A stretch of DNA of 64,000 bases from Micromonospora aurantiaca ATCC 27029. Its GTDB lineage: Bacteria; Actinomycetota; Actinomycetes; Mycobacteriales; Micromonosporaceae. Position 1 is the stretch's first letter; every line of letters begins with the position of its first letter. The notes below the pieces were generated by a model. That model was not told the DNA's origin. It searched no databases and saw only the letters and a program-made list of their open reading frames with translations. The DNA lies in contig NC_014391.1 of the NCBI RefSeq assembly GCF_000145235.1, forward strand, positions 1,984,001-2,048,000, written 5' to 3'. Positions 1 through 8,704 of the stretch are shown here, in pieces. A program made the translations under genes and the position numbers.

Positions 1-601
1 ACACGTATCCCGGCGTGCCGAACTGCTCGCCCTCGCTGGCCGACTTGAAGCCGCCGAGGACGACGCCACCGGCTGGGAGATCTGGTGCCGAGCAACCGGG
101 CTGTTCTCTGCTCGCCACCTTCCCGGAGCCGGGCCAACGCCGGCCGGAAATCCGGGAGCGGTCTCTTTCTGGGATGCCGAACCGGCACCGGTGGCGGCAC
201 GGCTCCGCAAGCAAGGGCCACGCGGAACGACCGGAAGCGCGGCCCGGATCCCGGACCGCAGTCAAGCCCGAGCGGCGGCTCGGGCTGCCGCCGCTCAGGA
301 ACAGGCGGCACGCGCGCGTACGGAAGAGGCTGTGCTCGCCCGGTCTGGGCTGCGGCTGTCGCAATGGCGAGACTTGACCGAGCCGGAGCTGGAGATGCTG
401 CTGGAGTTGCTCGCCACGCTCGCTGCGGCCCGGCTGGACGAGTCGCAGGTGTCATCGGCGATGACCGGAGACGGCCGGTGGATGCTGCGAGCCGATCCTG
501 CCCCGGTTGCCCATCCGACGGCCGTGGTTGCTACTCCGACAGGCCGACTGGTGCACCCGGATATTCGGCTGCACATCACGCTAGCGGGGCGGGCGGTCTG
601 A
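1..601 (+). CDS. jetA: Wadjet JetA (DUF2397-like), 3' end only
   Basis: The frame is open from base 2 and ends in TGA at 599-601, giving about 199 C-terminal residues; the 5' part lies outside the window. The visible part has a charged, Ala/Arg-rich helical stretch and a short conserved-looking segment (SFWDAEPAPVAARLRKQG). This resembles the C-terminus of DUF2397 proteins, the kleisin-like JetA subunit of SMC-type plasmid-defence complexes. Identification rests mainly on context: the next three genes are the DUF2398, SMC-like and DUF2399 partners in the expected order. The stop overlaps the jetB start by one base (TGATG), indicating translational coupling. Confidence 0.75.
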   Translation, partial: HVSRRAELLALAGRLEAAEDDATGWEIWCRATGLFSARHLPGAGPTPAGNPGAVSFWDAEPAPVAARLRKQGPRGTTGSAARIPDRSQARAAARAAAAQEQAARARTEEAVLARSGLRLSQWRDLTEPELEMLLELLATLAAARLDESQVSSAMTGDGRWMLRADPAPVAHPTAVVATPTGRLVHPDIRLHITLAGRAV

Positions 602-1761
602 TGGGGACCACCTCGGGTGAGACCCGCAACGTACAACGCGCGTTCGTCGGCCTGCTGGCCAAGCCGCTGGTCACGCCGGACACCGATGCCGAGCTGTACC
701 GACTGGTGGCACGGCGGCTGCAACCAGTGAAGGAGTCAGCGCAGCGGCTGGGCTACCGGGTGCAGCGTGTCGGCCGGGCGGTGCGGCTTGTCCGTGTTCC
801 GGTAGCGGGTACGGTGACGTTCCCGCCGGTACCGGCCGACGTGGTATCGCGGCGGGTCCGCTCGCTGGCGTGCTGTCTGGCTGCCTGCTGCGAGGAGACC
901 AGCGGCACCGTCACGCTGCAGAAGCTGTCGGACATGGTCCGGGACCTGATCGCTGCCCCGGGGGTGCAGGTCGCACCGTACGACCCGGAGGAACGTCCGC
1001 AGCGGAAGCTACTGCGTGACGCCGCCCGGCTACTTGAGGAGTTCGGAGTGCTGTGCCGGCGCACCAGCGACGAGTCACTGCTAGACGAATGGACCGAGTC
1101 CGGGCAGGGCGTCGGTGCTGGCTACGCCGTCGATCGCGACGCTCTGCTGTTGCTGACCAGCCCGGACGTCCTCGAGTTGGCGTTTGCAACAGAGCCGGCG
1201 GGTGAGGAGCAATGGGTGGCCACCCGCACGATCCGGCAGCTGCGGGCGCTGATCGAGACGCCGGTGGTGTTGTACGCGGATCTGTCCGACGATGACGCCA
1301 TCGCGTTGCGGGCCCGCCGCGGCCCGCGCAGCCACGATGTCGCCGCCATGACCGGCGGGCACATCGAGGCCCGGTCCGAAGGCCTGCTGGTCGTGCTGAC
1401 CGACGACGAACGTCCCGCGACGGTCGTCGACTGGCCCCGCGCCCGGGCCGCCGACTGGGTGGCGCTGCTGATGGCCGACATCGCCGGCCGGCACGGCGCC
1501 CGGCAGAGCGATGGGACGGTCACCCTGACCAGCATCCAGGTCGATGAAGTCGTCGACGATCTGGTCACCTGGCGCGGCGAGTACATGAACAGCGCCCAGA
1601 AGCAGGCGCCCGGCACGATCCGCCATGACGCGCAGAAGCAGCTCGTCGAACTCGGCCTGCTCCGCGTCGCCCATGACGGCTCATGGACCCTCTTGCCGGT
1701 CGCCGCCCGCTACCGCGACCCCGACATCACGATCACCACCCCCGCGGAGACCCCCCGATGA
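601..1761 (+). CDS. jetB: Wadjet JetB (DUF2398/TIGR02678-like)
   Basis: 386 residues. In DUF2397-DUF2398-SMC-DUF2399 operons this is the winged-helix accessory (KITE-like) subunit that joins the kleisin to the SMC motor. The sequence has helical N-terminal repeats, a middle segment with KLLRDAARLLEEFGVL typical of a winged helix, and a C-terminal region ending in ITTPAETPR. The frame is open further upstream to base 85, but the ATG at 601 is chosen because it overlaps the jetA stop and gives the usual family length. The end overlaps jetC by ATGA. The family assignment is from memory and order in the operon. Confidence 0.78.
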   Translation: MGTTSGETRNVQRAFVGLLAKPLVTPDTDAELYRLVARRLQPVKESAQRLGYRVQRVGRAVRLVRVPVAGTVTFPPVPADVVSRRVRSLACCLAACCEETSGTVTLQKLSDMVRDLIAAPGVQVAPYDPEERPQRKLLRDAARLLEEFGVLCRRTSDESLLDEWTESGQGVGAGYAVDRDALLLLTSPDVLELAFATEPAGEEQWVATRTIRQLRALIETPVVLYADLSDDDAIALRARRGPRSHDVAAMTGGHIEARSEGLLVVLTDDERPATVVDWPRARAADWVALLMADIAGRHGARQSDGTVTLTSIQVDEVVDDLVTWRGEYMNSAQKQAPGTIRHDAQKQLVELGLLRVAHDGSWTLLPVAARYRDPDITITTPAETPR

Positions 1762-4700
1762 GCACGACATTTCCCGACGACGTAACCACGATGACGACGC
1801 CCGGACCGGCCGCGACCGACGACCAACTGGCCGAGTGGCGCGACGCGGTCACCACAGGTGGCCTGCCTCAGCCCGGATCGTCACGCTGGCAGGGGCTGCG
1901 AGCCGGCGTCGTCAACCTGTGGGAGTTCGACATCGCCGAGTACTGGTTCGCTGATGGGCGCGGCCAGTTCGTCGGTGCCAACCAATCCGGCAAGTCGACG
2001 CTGATGGCGTTGACCACACTGATCATGCTCGCCGGTGATCTCGGCCGGCAGTACGTCGACACGTTCGGCGAGTCCGACAAGTCATTCCGGTACTACGTTG
2101 AGCCGACCGATGACGCCCGCGACCGGCGCGACAGCTCAGCCAGCACCAACCGCGGCTGGGCCTGGGCCGAGTACGGCCGCATCGCCGACGACGGCCAACC
2201 CGAGTTCTTCACGACCCTGCTGTACGCCCAGGCCAAACGCGGTGTGAAGGCCATGCCACCGACCTGGATCGTGTGCCGGGGCACCGCCCGAGTCCGGGAC
2301 GGGCTGACCCTGTGCGAAGGACAGGCAGTCGCGGTCCCGGCACAGCTCGGCGCCCCGGACGGGCTTGTCGTGTGCGAGAACGGCAAACAGTACGCCGCCC
2401 GGCTGGCCCGGGACCTGTTCGGGTTCACCGACTCCGACCGGTACGACACCGTGCTGGAAATGCTCAAGGTGCTGCGGACCCCGCACCTGGGCCAACGGCT
2501 GAACCCGGACTGGTTCACCGAGCAGATGCGCGCCGCACTACCGCCGATCGCCCGCGCAGAGGTTGAGGAACTCGCCGACGGCTGGCAGCAGGTGGAGCAG
2601 TTGGGCACCGACCGGGACACCGCGGTCGAGGCGCGCGAAGCGGTCGCCCACTACCTCGCCAAGGGGTGGCGGCCGTGGGCCGACGCGGTCCTGCGGCTAC
2701 GCGGCGACGACCTGATCGCCGCACACACCGCCGCTGAGGATGCCGAAAAGGCTGTGCGCGCCGCGACCGGCGCACTCGACACCGCCCGCGACAACCTCAC
2801 GGCCGAGCAGAAAGTCACCGACAACCTCCTCCGCTCGTTCAAGCAGGCCCAAGCCGACTACGAGCAGGCACTACAGACGCAGGCCTACAAGGGTGCCGCA
2901 CAGCGGACACTGAACGCGCAGCGCCTACGGGGCGAGGCGGACGGGGCCGCGGAACGTGCCCGTGGCCTTTTGGCCGATGCCGGCCGGGCTCGCGAAGACC
3001 GAGACCGTGCCGTCGCAGCACGGGGCCGTCTGGAGAAGACGGCAGCCGACGCGCGCGAACGCGCCGGGGCGGTGGGCGAACAGACGGCGGCCAAGGTGAC
3101 GTCCGCCGGTCTGGGGAACCAGGCATCCGAGTGGGTCGCGGCGGGCGAAATCACCCGCCTCAACAAGGCGATCAAGACCCGAAAGGAGACCATCCCGAAC
3201 CTGCGGCGGCTGATCCGGGCGGCTGGCGAAGCAAACGCCAAGCTGGGGACTGCCGACGAGCGGGCCAAGGACGCGCAGGCCGAGTTCGACCGCCGTAAGC
3301 GCACTGCCACGCAGGCCGCCGAGACGGCGGAGAAGGCGTTGCAGGCGCTGTCCGACGGTATCGAGCGGTGGGCGCTGCCCCTGGCTGCCGAGGCCCCGGC
3401 AACGGTGATCCGGGAGCAGTGGATCGCCGCGGTCACCGAGCAGGCCCGGTCGCCGCAGCCGACCGCTGTGCTGGCATCCCTGATCCGTAGTACGTGGCTC
3501 GATCCGGTCACGTTGCCGCTGACTCGGCAAGCAGTCACCATCACCACCCGCGCCGAGCAGCTGCGCAGCGACGCGAACACGTATGACGCGGACGCCGACA
3601 CCCTCGAAGCCGCGGGTGACCCAGCGCCCACCCCTCCGGAACGCTGGACCCGCCGGCCGCGGCCAGCGTTCCCGGGCCCGCACGGCGCCCCGCTGTGGCG
3701 GCTGATCGACCCGGCCCCCGGCACGGCTCAGGACACAATCGATTACGTCGAGGCCGCCCTGGACGCTGCCGGGCTTCTCGACGCCTGGGTCAGCCCGGAC
3801 CGCCTGTGGCTCGCCGACCGCGACGGTGACGAGACCGTCATGACGCTTACCGCCCCAGTGGCGACGGGCGGATCGTTGGGGGCGGTCTTGCAGCCGGCGG
3901 AGGACGCCGGCGAACTGTGGGCGGCCACCGAGCAAATCCTCGCCGCGATCGGCTTCACCCTAGACAACACTCCGTTGCAGGCTTCAGTAGCCGTCGCCGC
4001 GGACGGCCGCTGGCAGACCACCACCGCCGCTGGACGTGCTGCCCGCAGCAGCCACGGTGCCGAACTGCTCGGCGTCGCCGCCCGGGCCGCTGCTCGCCGC
4101 CGCACCGTCGCCGAACTACGGGAGAAGGCCGCCCGAGCACGTGCGGAAGCCGACATCCTTCAGGAACGCGCAGAACAACTGCAGGCCCGCGTCGACGAGC
4201 TCACCGCCGCCGGCACCGTTCCGGAAGATGCCGACGTCGTCCGGGCCGCGATCGCCTCCGCGACCGCGTACAAAGAGCTCGAAACCGCCGAGCAGCGTCT
4301 GATCCGCCGCCAAGACGAACGTGCCGTAGCTGACGAAAAGGTCAACCTCGCCAACACCGAAATGCTCCGATACGCCAACGAGCATCTGCTGCCCTCCAGT
4401 GAAGAGCTTCTCGATCAGATCACCGCCAGCCTGGACAAAGCAGCGGAATCCGTCGCGGAACTCGCCGGTGCACTCGAGAAGCAGCACGGCGCCGAGCGGG
4501 AACATCGCACCGCCGACGGTCAGGCGACTTCCGCCGAGGACCGGCTCAAGGAGGCGGAGCGGAAGCACCTGCAAGCTGCCGAGGACGCCGCAACGGCGGA
4601 TCTGCTCGCCACCCAGGCAGAGCAATCCGTCGATGACGACGACCAGGAGCAGCTCGCCCGGGTGAAACAACTCGTTGCCGATCGCGACAGTCTCAACAGC

Positions 4701-6092
4701 CGGGTCGAGGCCAGCCGCAAGAAGGGCGTCGCGCTCTCCGAGGCCGCCGTCCTCGCCGGCCAGAATCTGTCCCGGGCCGATGACGAACTGACCGCGGCGC
4801 AGCACCGGCTCAACAGCGCTTTGGACAACTGGTGGATTCCCGTGGAGGCCGGGCTTGCCGCCGCACGCGGAATCACCATCGAGCCGGAACGCACCCTGGC
4901 GGCCGCGCTCGAACAGGCCACAACCGCCGCGCAGAAACTGCGTCCGGCGCAGTGGCCCGTCACGAGCGAGGAGAAGGGCCGCCGCGTCGAGGCAGCGCTG
5001 CAGAAGGCCCTCGGCACTGAGCTCACCACGCTACGGACAGTGCTCGAATCCAAGGGCGGTCGCGGGGTCAGCACCATCGACCCCGACGCCGCTGGCGGCC
5101 TGACCGCTGTCGCGATCGTGGTTGACGCCTCAGGCACTCAGCTCAGCCCCACCGACGCCATCGACTACCTCGACGGCCTTGTCGTGCGGCTTACCCGTAG
5201 CCACGACGAGAAGATGAACTCCATCCTGACCGAACTACTGTCCTCGACCTTCGTTGACCACCTCCGCGATCGCCTCAAATCCGTCATCCGGCTGCTTGGC
5301 CTGGTCAACGACGTACTTGGCCGCCACCCCACCGGGGCGAACAAGACAACGATGCGGCTGCGTCGTACGCCCGCCGAAGGGCAGCGGGCCGCATTCGAGA
5401 TCCTGAAGACCCTGCAGACCGGCTCCGTCGAATCGGAGACAGTGCAGGAACAGATCCGCGTCTTCCTCACCGAACGCATCCGTGAAGCGCAGGACGCCGG
5501 CAACGCCGGCCCGGAGGAACTGACCGACCGGCTCGCGGAACTTCTGGACTACCGCAACTGGTTCGACGTCGTCGCCGACTTCCGCGTCGGAGAGGGCAAG
5601 TTCGAGCCGTTCACCAAACAGGTCCACGGCGTCGACTCCGGCGGCGGCAAGGTCGTCACCCTGCTCCAACCGCTACTGGCTACCTTGGTCGCCCTCTACG
5701 AGGAGTCACCGATCGCCCCGCGACCGCTATGGCTCGACGAAGCGTTCGTCGGTGTCGACCCGGACAACCGCGCCGCCATGCTCGAACTACTGGTCGACTT
5801 CCGCCTCGACTTCCTGCTGGCCGGGCCCAGCCCGCTCGTGGCAACCGTCCAGGTACCAGCTGCCGCCCTCTGGTTCGTCTCCCGCGCACCGGCCCCCGCC
5901 GCCGGCGTCGACCTGTCCCTGATGCTGTGGGCCGGCAACACCCTCGAACGGGTACCGATCGCAGACATGGCCGCCAAGACCTTCACCGCGAAACCGGTCC
6001 CGGCCGACATGCCACCGGACCTGTTCACTGCCCTCGGCGACGACAGTGACAGCCCGGAGAACGAATCCGACGATGATGAGGAGGTGCGGTGA
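1758..6092 (+). CDS. jetC: Wadjet JetC, SMC-like coiled-coil ATPase (TIGR02680-like)
   Basis: 1444 residues, the motor subunit expected to extrude plasmid DNA loops. A Walker A motif GANQSGKST lies at residues 73-81. Residues of about 270-1150 are long Ala/Glu/Arg heptad-rich coiled coils broken by a globular hinge-like segment near 600-800. The C-terminal head has a signature-like VDSGGGKVVTLLQPL segment and a Walker B/D-loop segment PLWLDEAFVGVD near residue 1325. The ATG at 1758 overlaps the jetB stop; an in-frame ATG at 1683 lies inside jetB and is less likely. The bipartite ATPase head with intervening coiled coil is directly visible; the function comes from family knowledge of Wadjet/MksB-like systems. 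Confidence 0.9.
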   Translation: MSTTFPDDVTTMTTPGPAATDDQLAEWRDAVTTGGLPQPGSSRWQGLRAGVVNLWEFDIAEYWFADGRGQFVGANQSGKSTLMALTTLIMLAGDLGRQYVDTFGESDKSFRYYVEPTDDARDRRDSSASTNRGWAWAEYGRIADDGQPEFFTTLLYAQAKRGVKAMPPTWIVCRGTARVRDGLTLCEGQAVAVPAQLGAPDGLVVCENGKQYAARLARDLFGFTDSDRYDTVLEMLKVLRTPHLGQRLNPDWFTEQMRAALPPIARAEVEELADGWQQVEQLGTDRDTAVEAREAVAHYLAKGWRPWADAVLRLRGDDLIAAHTAAEDAEKAVRAATGALDTARDNLTAEQKVTDNLLRSFKQAQADYEQALQTQAYKGAAQRTLNAQRLRGEADGAAERARGLLADAGRAREDRDRAVAARGRLEKTAADARERAGAVGEQTAAKVTSAGLGNQASEWVAAGEITRLNKAIKTRKETIPNLRRLIRAAGEANAKLGTADERAKDAQAEFDRRKRTATQAAETAEKALQALSDGIERWALPLAAEAPATVIREQWIAAVTEQARSPQPTAVLASLIRSTWLDPVTLPLTRQAVTITTRAEQLRSDANTYDADADTLEAAGDPAPTPPERWTRRPRPAFPGPHGAPLWRLIDPAPGTAQDTIDYVEAALDAAGLLDAWVSPDRLWLADRDGDETVMTLTAPVATGGSLGAVLQPAEDAGELWAATEQILAAIGFTLDNTPLQASVAVAADGRWQTTTAAGRAARSSHGAELLGVAARAAARRRTVAELREKAARARAEADILQERAEQLQARVDELTAAGTVPEDADVVRAAIASATAYKELETAEQRLIRRQDERAVADEKVNLANTEMLRYANEHLLPSSEELLDQITASLDKAAESVAELAGALEKQHGAEREHRTADGQATSAEDRLKEAERKHLQAAEDAATADLLATQAEQSVDDDDQEQLARVKQLVADRDSLNSRVEASRKKGVALSEAAVLAGQNLSRADDELTAAQHRLNSALDNWWIPVEAGLAAARGITIEPERTLAAALEQATTAAQKLRPAQWPVTSEEKGRRVEAALQKALGTELTTLRTVLESKGGRGVSTIDPDAAGGLTAVAIVVDASGTQLSPTDAIDYLDGLVVRLTRSHDEKMNSILTELLSSTFVDHLRDRLKSVIRLLGLVNDVLGRHPTGANKTTMRLRRTPAEGQRAAFEILKTLQTGSVESETVQEQIRVFLTERIREAQDAGNAGPEELTDRLAELLDYRNWFDVVADFRVGEGKFEPFTKQVHGVDSGGGKVVTLLQPLLATLVALYEESPIAPRPLWLDEAFVGVDPDNRAAMLELLVDFRLDFLLAGPSPLVATVQVPAAALWFVSRAPAPAAGVDLSLMLWAGNTLERVPIADMAAKTFTAKPVPADMPPDLFTALGDDSDSPENESDDDEEVR

Positions 6093-7231
6093 GCGCGTCC
6101 GCGGACCGGTGGGTGGCCACCGGCACCGGCCCGACCAAGGTCCTTGCCGCAGCGCGTGAACGGCTGCAGAACGGTCACGGCGGCGACCGGGTCCGCCTGA
6201 CCGTCGAACTCGACGAACGCGAACGCGCTCAGGTCGGCCGGCTCCTGGGCGTCGCCTGGGAAGCCTCCGCCAAAGCGATAACCCTCGGCAGCCTCCGTGC
6301 CGGCCTCGCCGCCCTCGACGACGACCTCGTCGCGGTCCTCACTCGGCACGGCGGAGCACCCGACAACCTGCGAGCCAAACGCGCCGCCAACCTCGCCGCC
6401 CGCACTGCCACGATCAACGCCGCCTATGAGGCATTGATCGCAGCCGGCTGGCCCGCCCATGCCGTCGACCACGCCCGGGCGAAACGGTGGCTCGAACGCG
6501 CCAACGCCGATCACGTCCCTCAACGGGCGGACGAACTCTGCCGGTTGTGGCAGGCGCTGCCCAGCGACAACCGGCCGCTGCCGCAACTGGCCGACGCGCT
6601 CTTCGACGACACGCACTGCCTCGACCGCGGCCAGGCACTGGGCCGGCTCGCCGCCCGCCTCCTCGCCGCAGCCGGTGCTGCACCAACCGAGGCGGCAGAA
6701 GCCGTCGACCAGGCGCTCACGGCCACCTCCTGGCGGCGCACCTGGGCCTCGTTCGGCGTCCTCTGCGACGAGGTCTCTTCCACCGTCCTCGTCCTCGGAC
6801 TCCCGCTCGTCGGCGACTCCCCCGCCGCAGACCTGAGCAGCACGGCGGCCCGGCGTGGCGAACCGCTATGGCTGACCTCCCGGTCGCTGAGGGGGGCGTG
6901 GCGTCCCCACGACGACGTGCACACGGTCAGAGTGTGCGAAAACCCGTCAATCATGGAGGCCGCGGCCGACGAGCCCGGCACCGCGACTCTGCCGCTAGTC
7001 TGCGTCTACGGGCGCCCCTCCTCGGCCGCGTGGGCGTTGCTCGAAGGCCTTGCCGGAGCTGGCGTACGGCTCCTGATCAGCGCGGACCGAGACACCGCCG
7101 GTCGGAGATTCGCCGCCGAGATGCTGCGCCTACGCGGCGCCGAACCCTGGCTCCCCGAAATCGACGGCATCTTCGAGGAGTCACGGCTCCCAGAGTTGCT
7201 GGCTGACCTGCGATCTGCGGTTCACCGCTGA
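6089..7231 (+). CDS. jetD: Wadjet JetD, Toprim-like nuclease (DUF2399/TIGR02679-like)
   Basis: 380 residues. JetD is the nuclease subunit that cuts circular DNA captured by the SMC complex. The C-terminal third has a Toprim-type arrangement: a Glu in VCENPSIMEAA near residue 284, then a hydrophobic strand with VYGRPSSAAW, then ISADRDTAGRRFA near 330-340 supplying the DxD pair. The GTG start at 6089 overlaps the jetC stop (GTGA) and has AGGAGG at 6078-6083. This completes the four-gene operon. The gene after it is convergent, so jetD ends the transcript. Confidence 0.85.
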   Translation: MSASADRWVATGTGPTKVLAAARERLQNGHGGDRVRLTVELDERERAQVGRLLGVAWEASAKAITLGSLRAGLAALDDDLVAVLTRHGGAPDNLRAKRAANLAARTATINAAYEALIAAGWPAHAVDHARAKRWLERANADHVPQRADELCRLWQALPSDNRPLPQLADALFDDTHCLDRGQALGRLAARLLAAAGAAPTEAAEAVDQALTATSWRRTWASFGVLCDEVSSTVLVLGLPLVGDSPAADLSSTAARRGEPLWLTSRSLRGAWRPHDDVHTVRVCENPSIMEAAADEPGTATLPLVCVYGRPSSAAWALLEGLAGAGVRLLISADRDTAGRRFAAEMLRLRGAEPWLPEIDGIFEESRLPELLADLRSAVHR

Positions 7232-7447
7232 CCGAAGCTCAGTGCAGGCTGCTGCGGCAGTGTCCGTCTCGGGCCGCCGCAACGGCTCAGGATGCCAAGC
7301 GCCGCGTCAGCCGACAGTTGAGGACTGGAGGTGGCATCACCGCGGCCCTTGTCGCAGCCGCCGAGTGACCTCATACGTGCCAGCACGGAACGGAGGGGTC
7401 AAAGTTCAGCCGGCGTTGACAGCCTCCCAGCTACCGGGGACCTCACC

Positions 7448-8698
7448 TCAGAACAGTAGAAGCGCGTCGAACTGCGGCCCGTCGTCCTTGCTGGCGATGA
7501 CGCTCCGCCTGCCGGTCCTCAGGCCGCGGCACCCTCCGCAGCCCTGCCGCTGGATTCGGGCTGAGACCGTTGTCACCCATTCCGTCGATCCACAGCAGGG
7601 GCAGTGCCACCGGCAACGGTCGTGGGATCCCGGGCGGAGCCGATCTGGCCCCCGATCAGGATGGTCCAGGTTCGCCAGGAAGGTGCGCGAGATCTCGGGA
7701 TGTAGGTCGGTCAGCGATCCACCGGGCGGCGGCTCTCGGCGGGACGCGGTACGCCGGCGGATGCCGCACGGCTGGCAACCGCGCCCGGAGGTGCGGCTTA
7801 CGACCGGGGCCACCCACTCGTGTCCACAGTCGGGGCATCGCCAGAGCACGCGGATGGTCGACCCGCGGGCCAGGTCGAGCAGCTCAATGTCGCGGGCCTT
7901 TTCGACGTCGAGGATGCGCACGGCCTGGGTGAGCAGTTCGGGAGCGACGTCGCGGACCCGAAGTTTGGCCCGGCTCAGGCGAGCCTGGTAGGAGTGCTCC
8001 CGCCGGGAGCATTTCGGGCAGCCGGTTTTGTCGCGGGTCCGGCTGACCACGCGGGTGCGCCAGACGTGCCGGCAGGTTCCGCACCGCCAGACGCACCGGT
8101 CCGCGGAACCGGGAAGCAGCCACTGCGCACCTATCTCTGGGCGAGTCAGGTTCTCGACCAGTTCGCTCGCCAGCTCGGGAAGCACCACGGCCAGACTCTC
8201 GCTGGGTGGTGTGTTCTGGAAAGCCTTCCACTCCTCGCGCGCTGCGGCGAGGCATGCGGCGATCCGGTCGGCGGAGAGGGGCGGGCACGCAACGGACTGC
8301 GTCTGCAGCCATTTTGCGAGGACCAGAAACCATTCCGTCGCGTCCTTGGTGCCCGCGACCACGGTCTCCCCTGGAACCGGTGGCGTGCCGGGCTGCCGAA
8401 CCCGCACATAGCGCACCCCGAGCTTGGCCATGACCTCTGATTTGCGCAGGTCCCGGGCGTGAGCGGCAGGGCCAGCGTGCCACTGGGCCGGGTCCAGGTC
8501 GATGTAGATCTCGGCTGAGGGCAGGAAGAGGTCCAGCCGCTCCGCCGAGCGCCGGCCGCCGTCGAGGCGGACGTCAACTTCCACCTCGTCGCCCGTCGCG
8601 GCCGCCAGCAGGTGGGCGAGCTCCAGTTCAAGGAGGCTTCGGCCACGGCGGCGGCACCGGCCGCAGCCATAGTCGGGCGATTTCACGCGATCACGCAC
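7448..8698 (-). CDS. Zinc-ribbon array with PD-(D/E)XK-like nuclease core, 3' portion of a split gene
   Basis: 416 residues from a GTG at 8698. The N-terminus starts inside a zinc ribbon: CGRC at 12-15 is its second cysteine pair. Residues of about 20-101 resemble a restriction-endonuclease fold: ELELA, LDLF (Asp56), YIDLDPAQWH (Asp67/Asp69, Trp73, His74), then RDLRKSEVMAKLGVRYVRVR. This matches the DGxYWH...D..K...L...G..V.RVR pattern of nuclease domains coupled to DUF4379-type ribbons. Three more ribbons follow (CGTC..CPKC, CPDC..CQPC, CPCC..CGGC). The frame is continuous with the gene at 8705-10243 apart from one TAG codon at 8705-8707, so this is probably the back half of one ancestral gene. 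If expressed it needs reinitiation or readthrough. Confidence 0.75.
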   Translation of the reverse strand: MRDRVKSPDYGCGRCRRRGRSLLELELAHLLAAATGDEVEVDVRLDGGRRSAERLDLFLPSAEIYIDLDPAQWHAGPAAHARDLRKSEVMAKLGVRYVRVRQPGTPPVPGETVVAGTKDATEWFLVLAKWLQTQSVACPPLSADRIAACLAAAREEWKAFQNTPPSESLAVVLPELASELVENLTRPEIGAQWLLPGSADRCVWRCGTCRHVWRTRVVSRTRDKTGCPKCSRREHSYQARLSRAKLRVRDVAPELLTQAVRILDVEKARDIELLDLARGSTIRVLWRCPDCGHEWVAPVVSRTSGRGCQPCGIRRRTASRREPPPGGSLTDLHPEISRTFLANLDHPDRGPDRLRPGSHDRCRWHCPCCGSTEWVTTVSARIQRQGCGGCRGLRTGRRSVIASKDDGPQFDALLLF

Positions 8699-8704
8699 GC
8701 GCGC

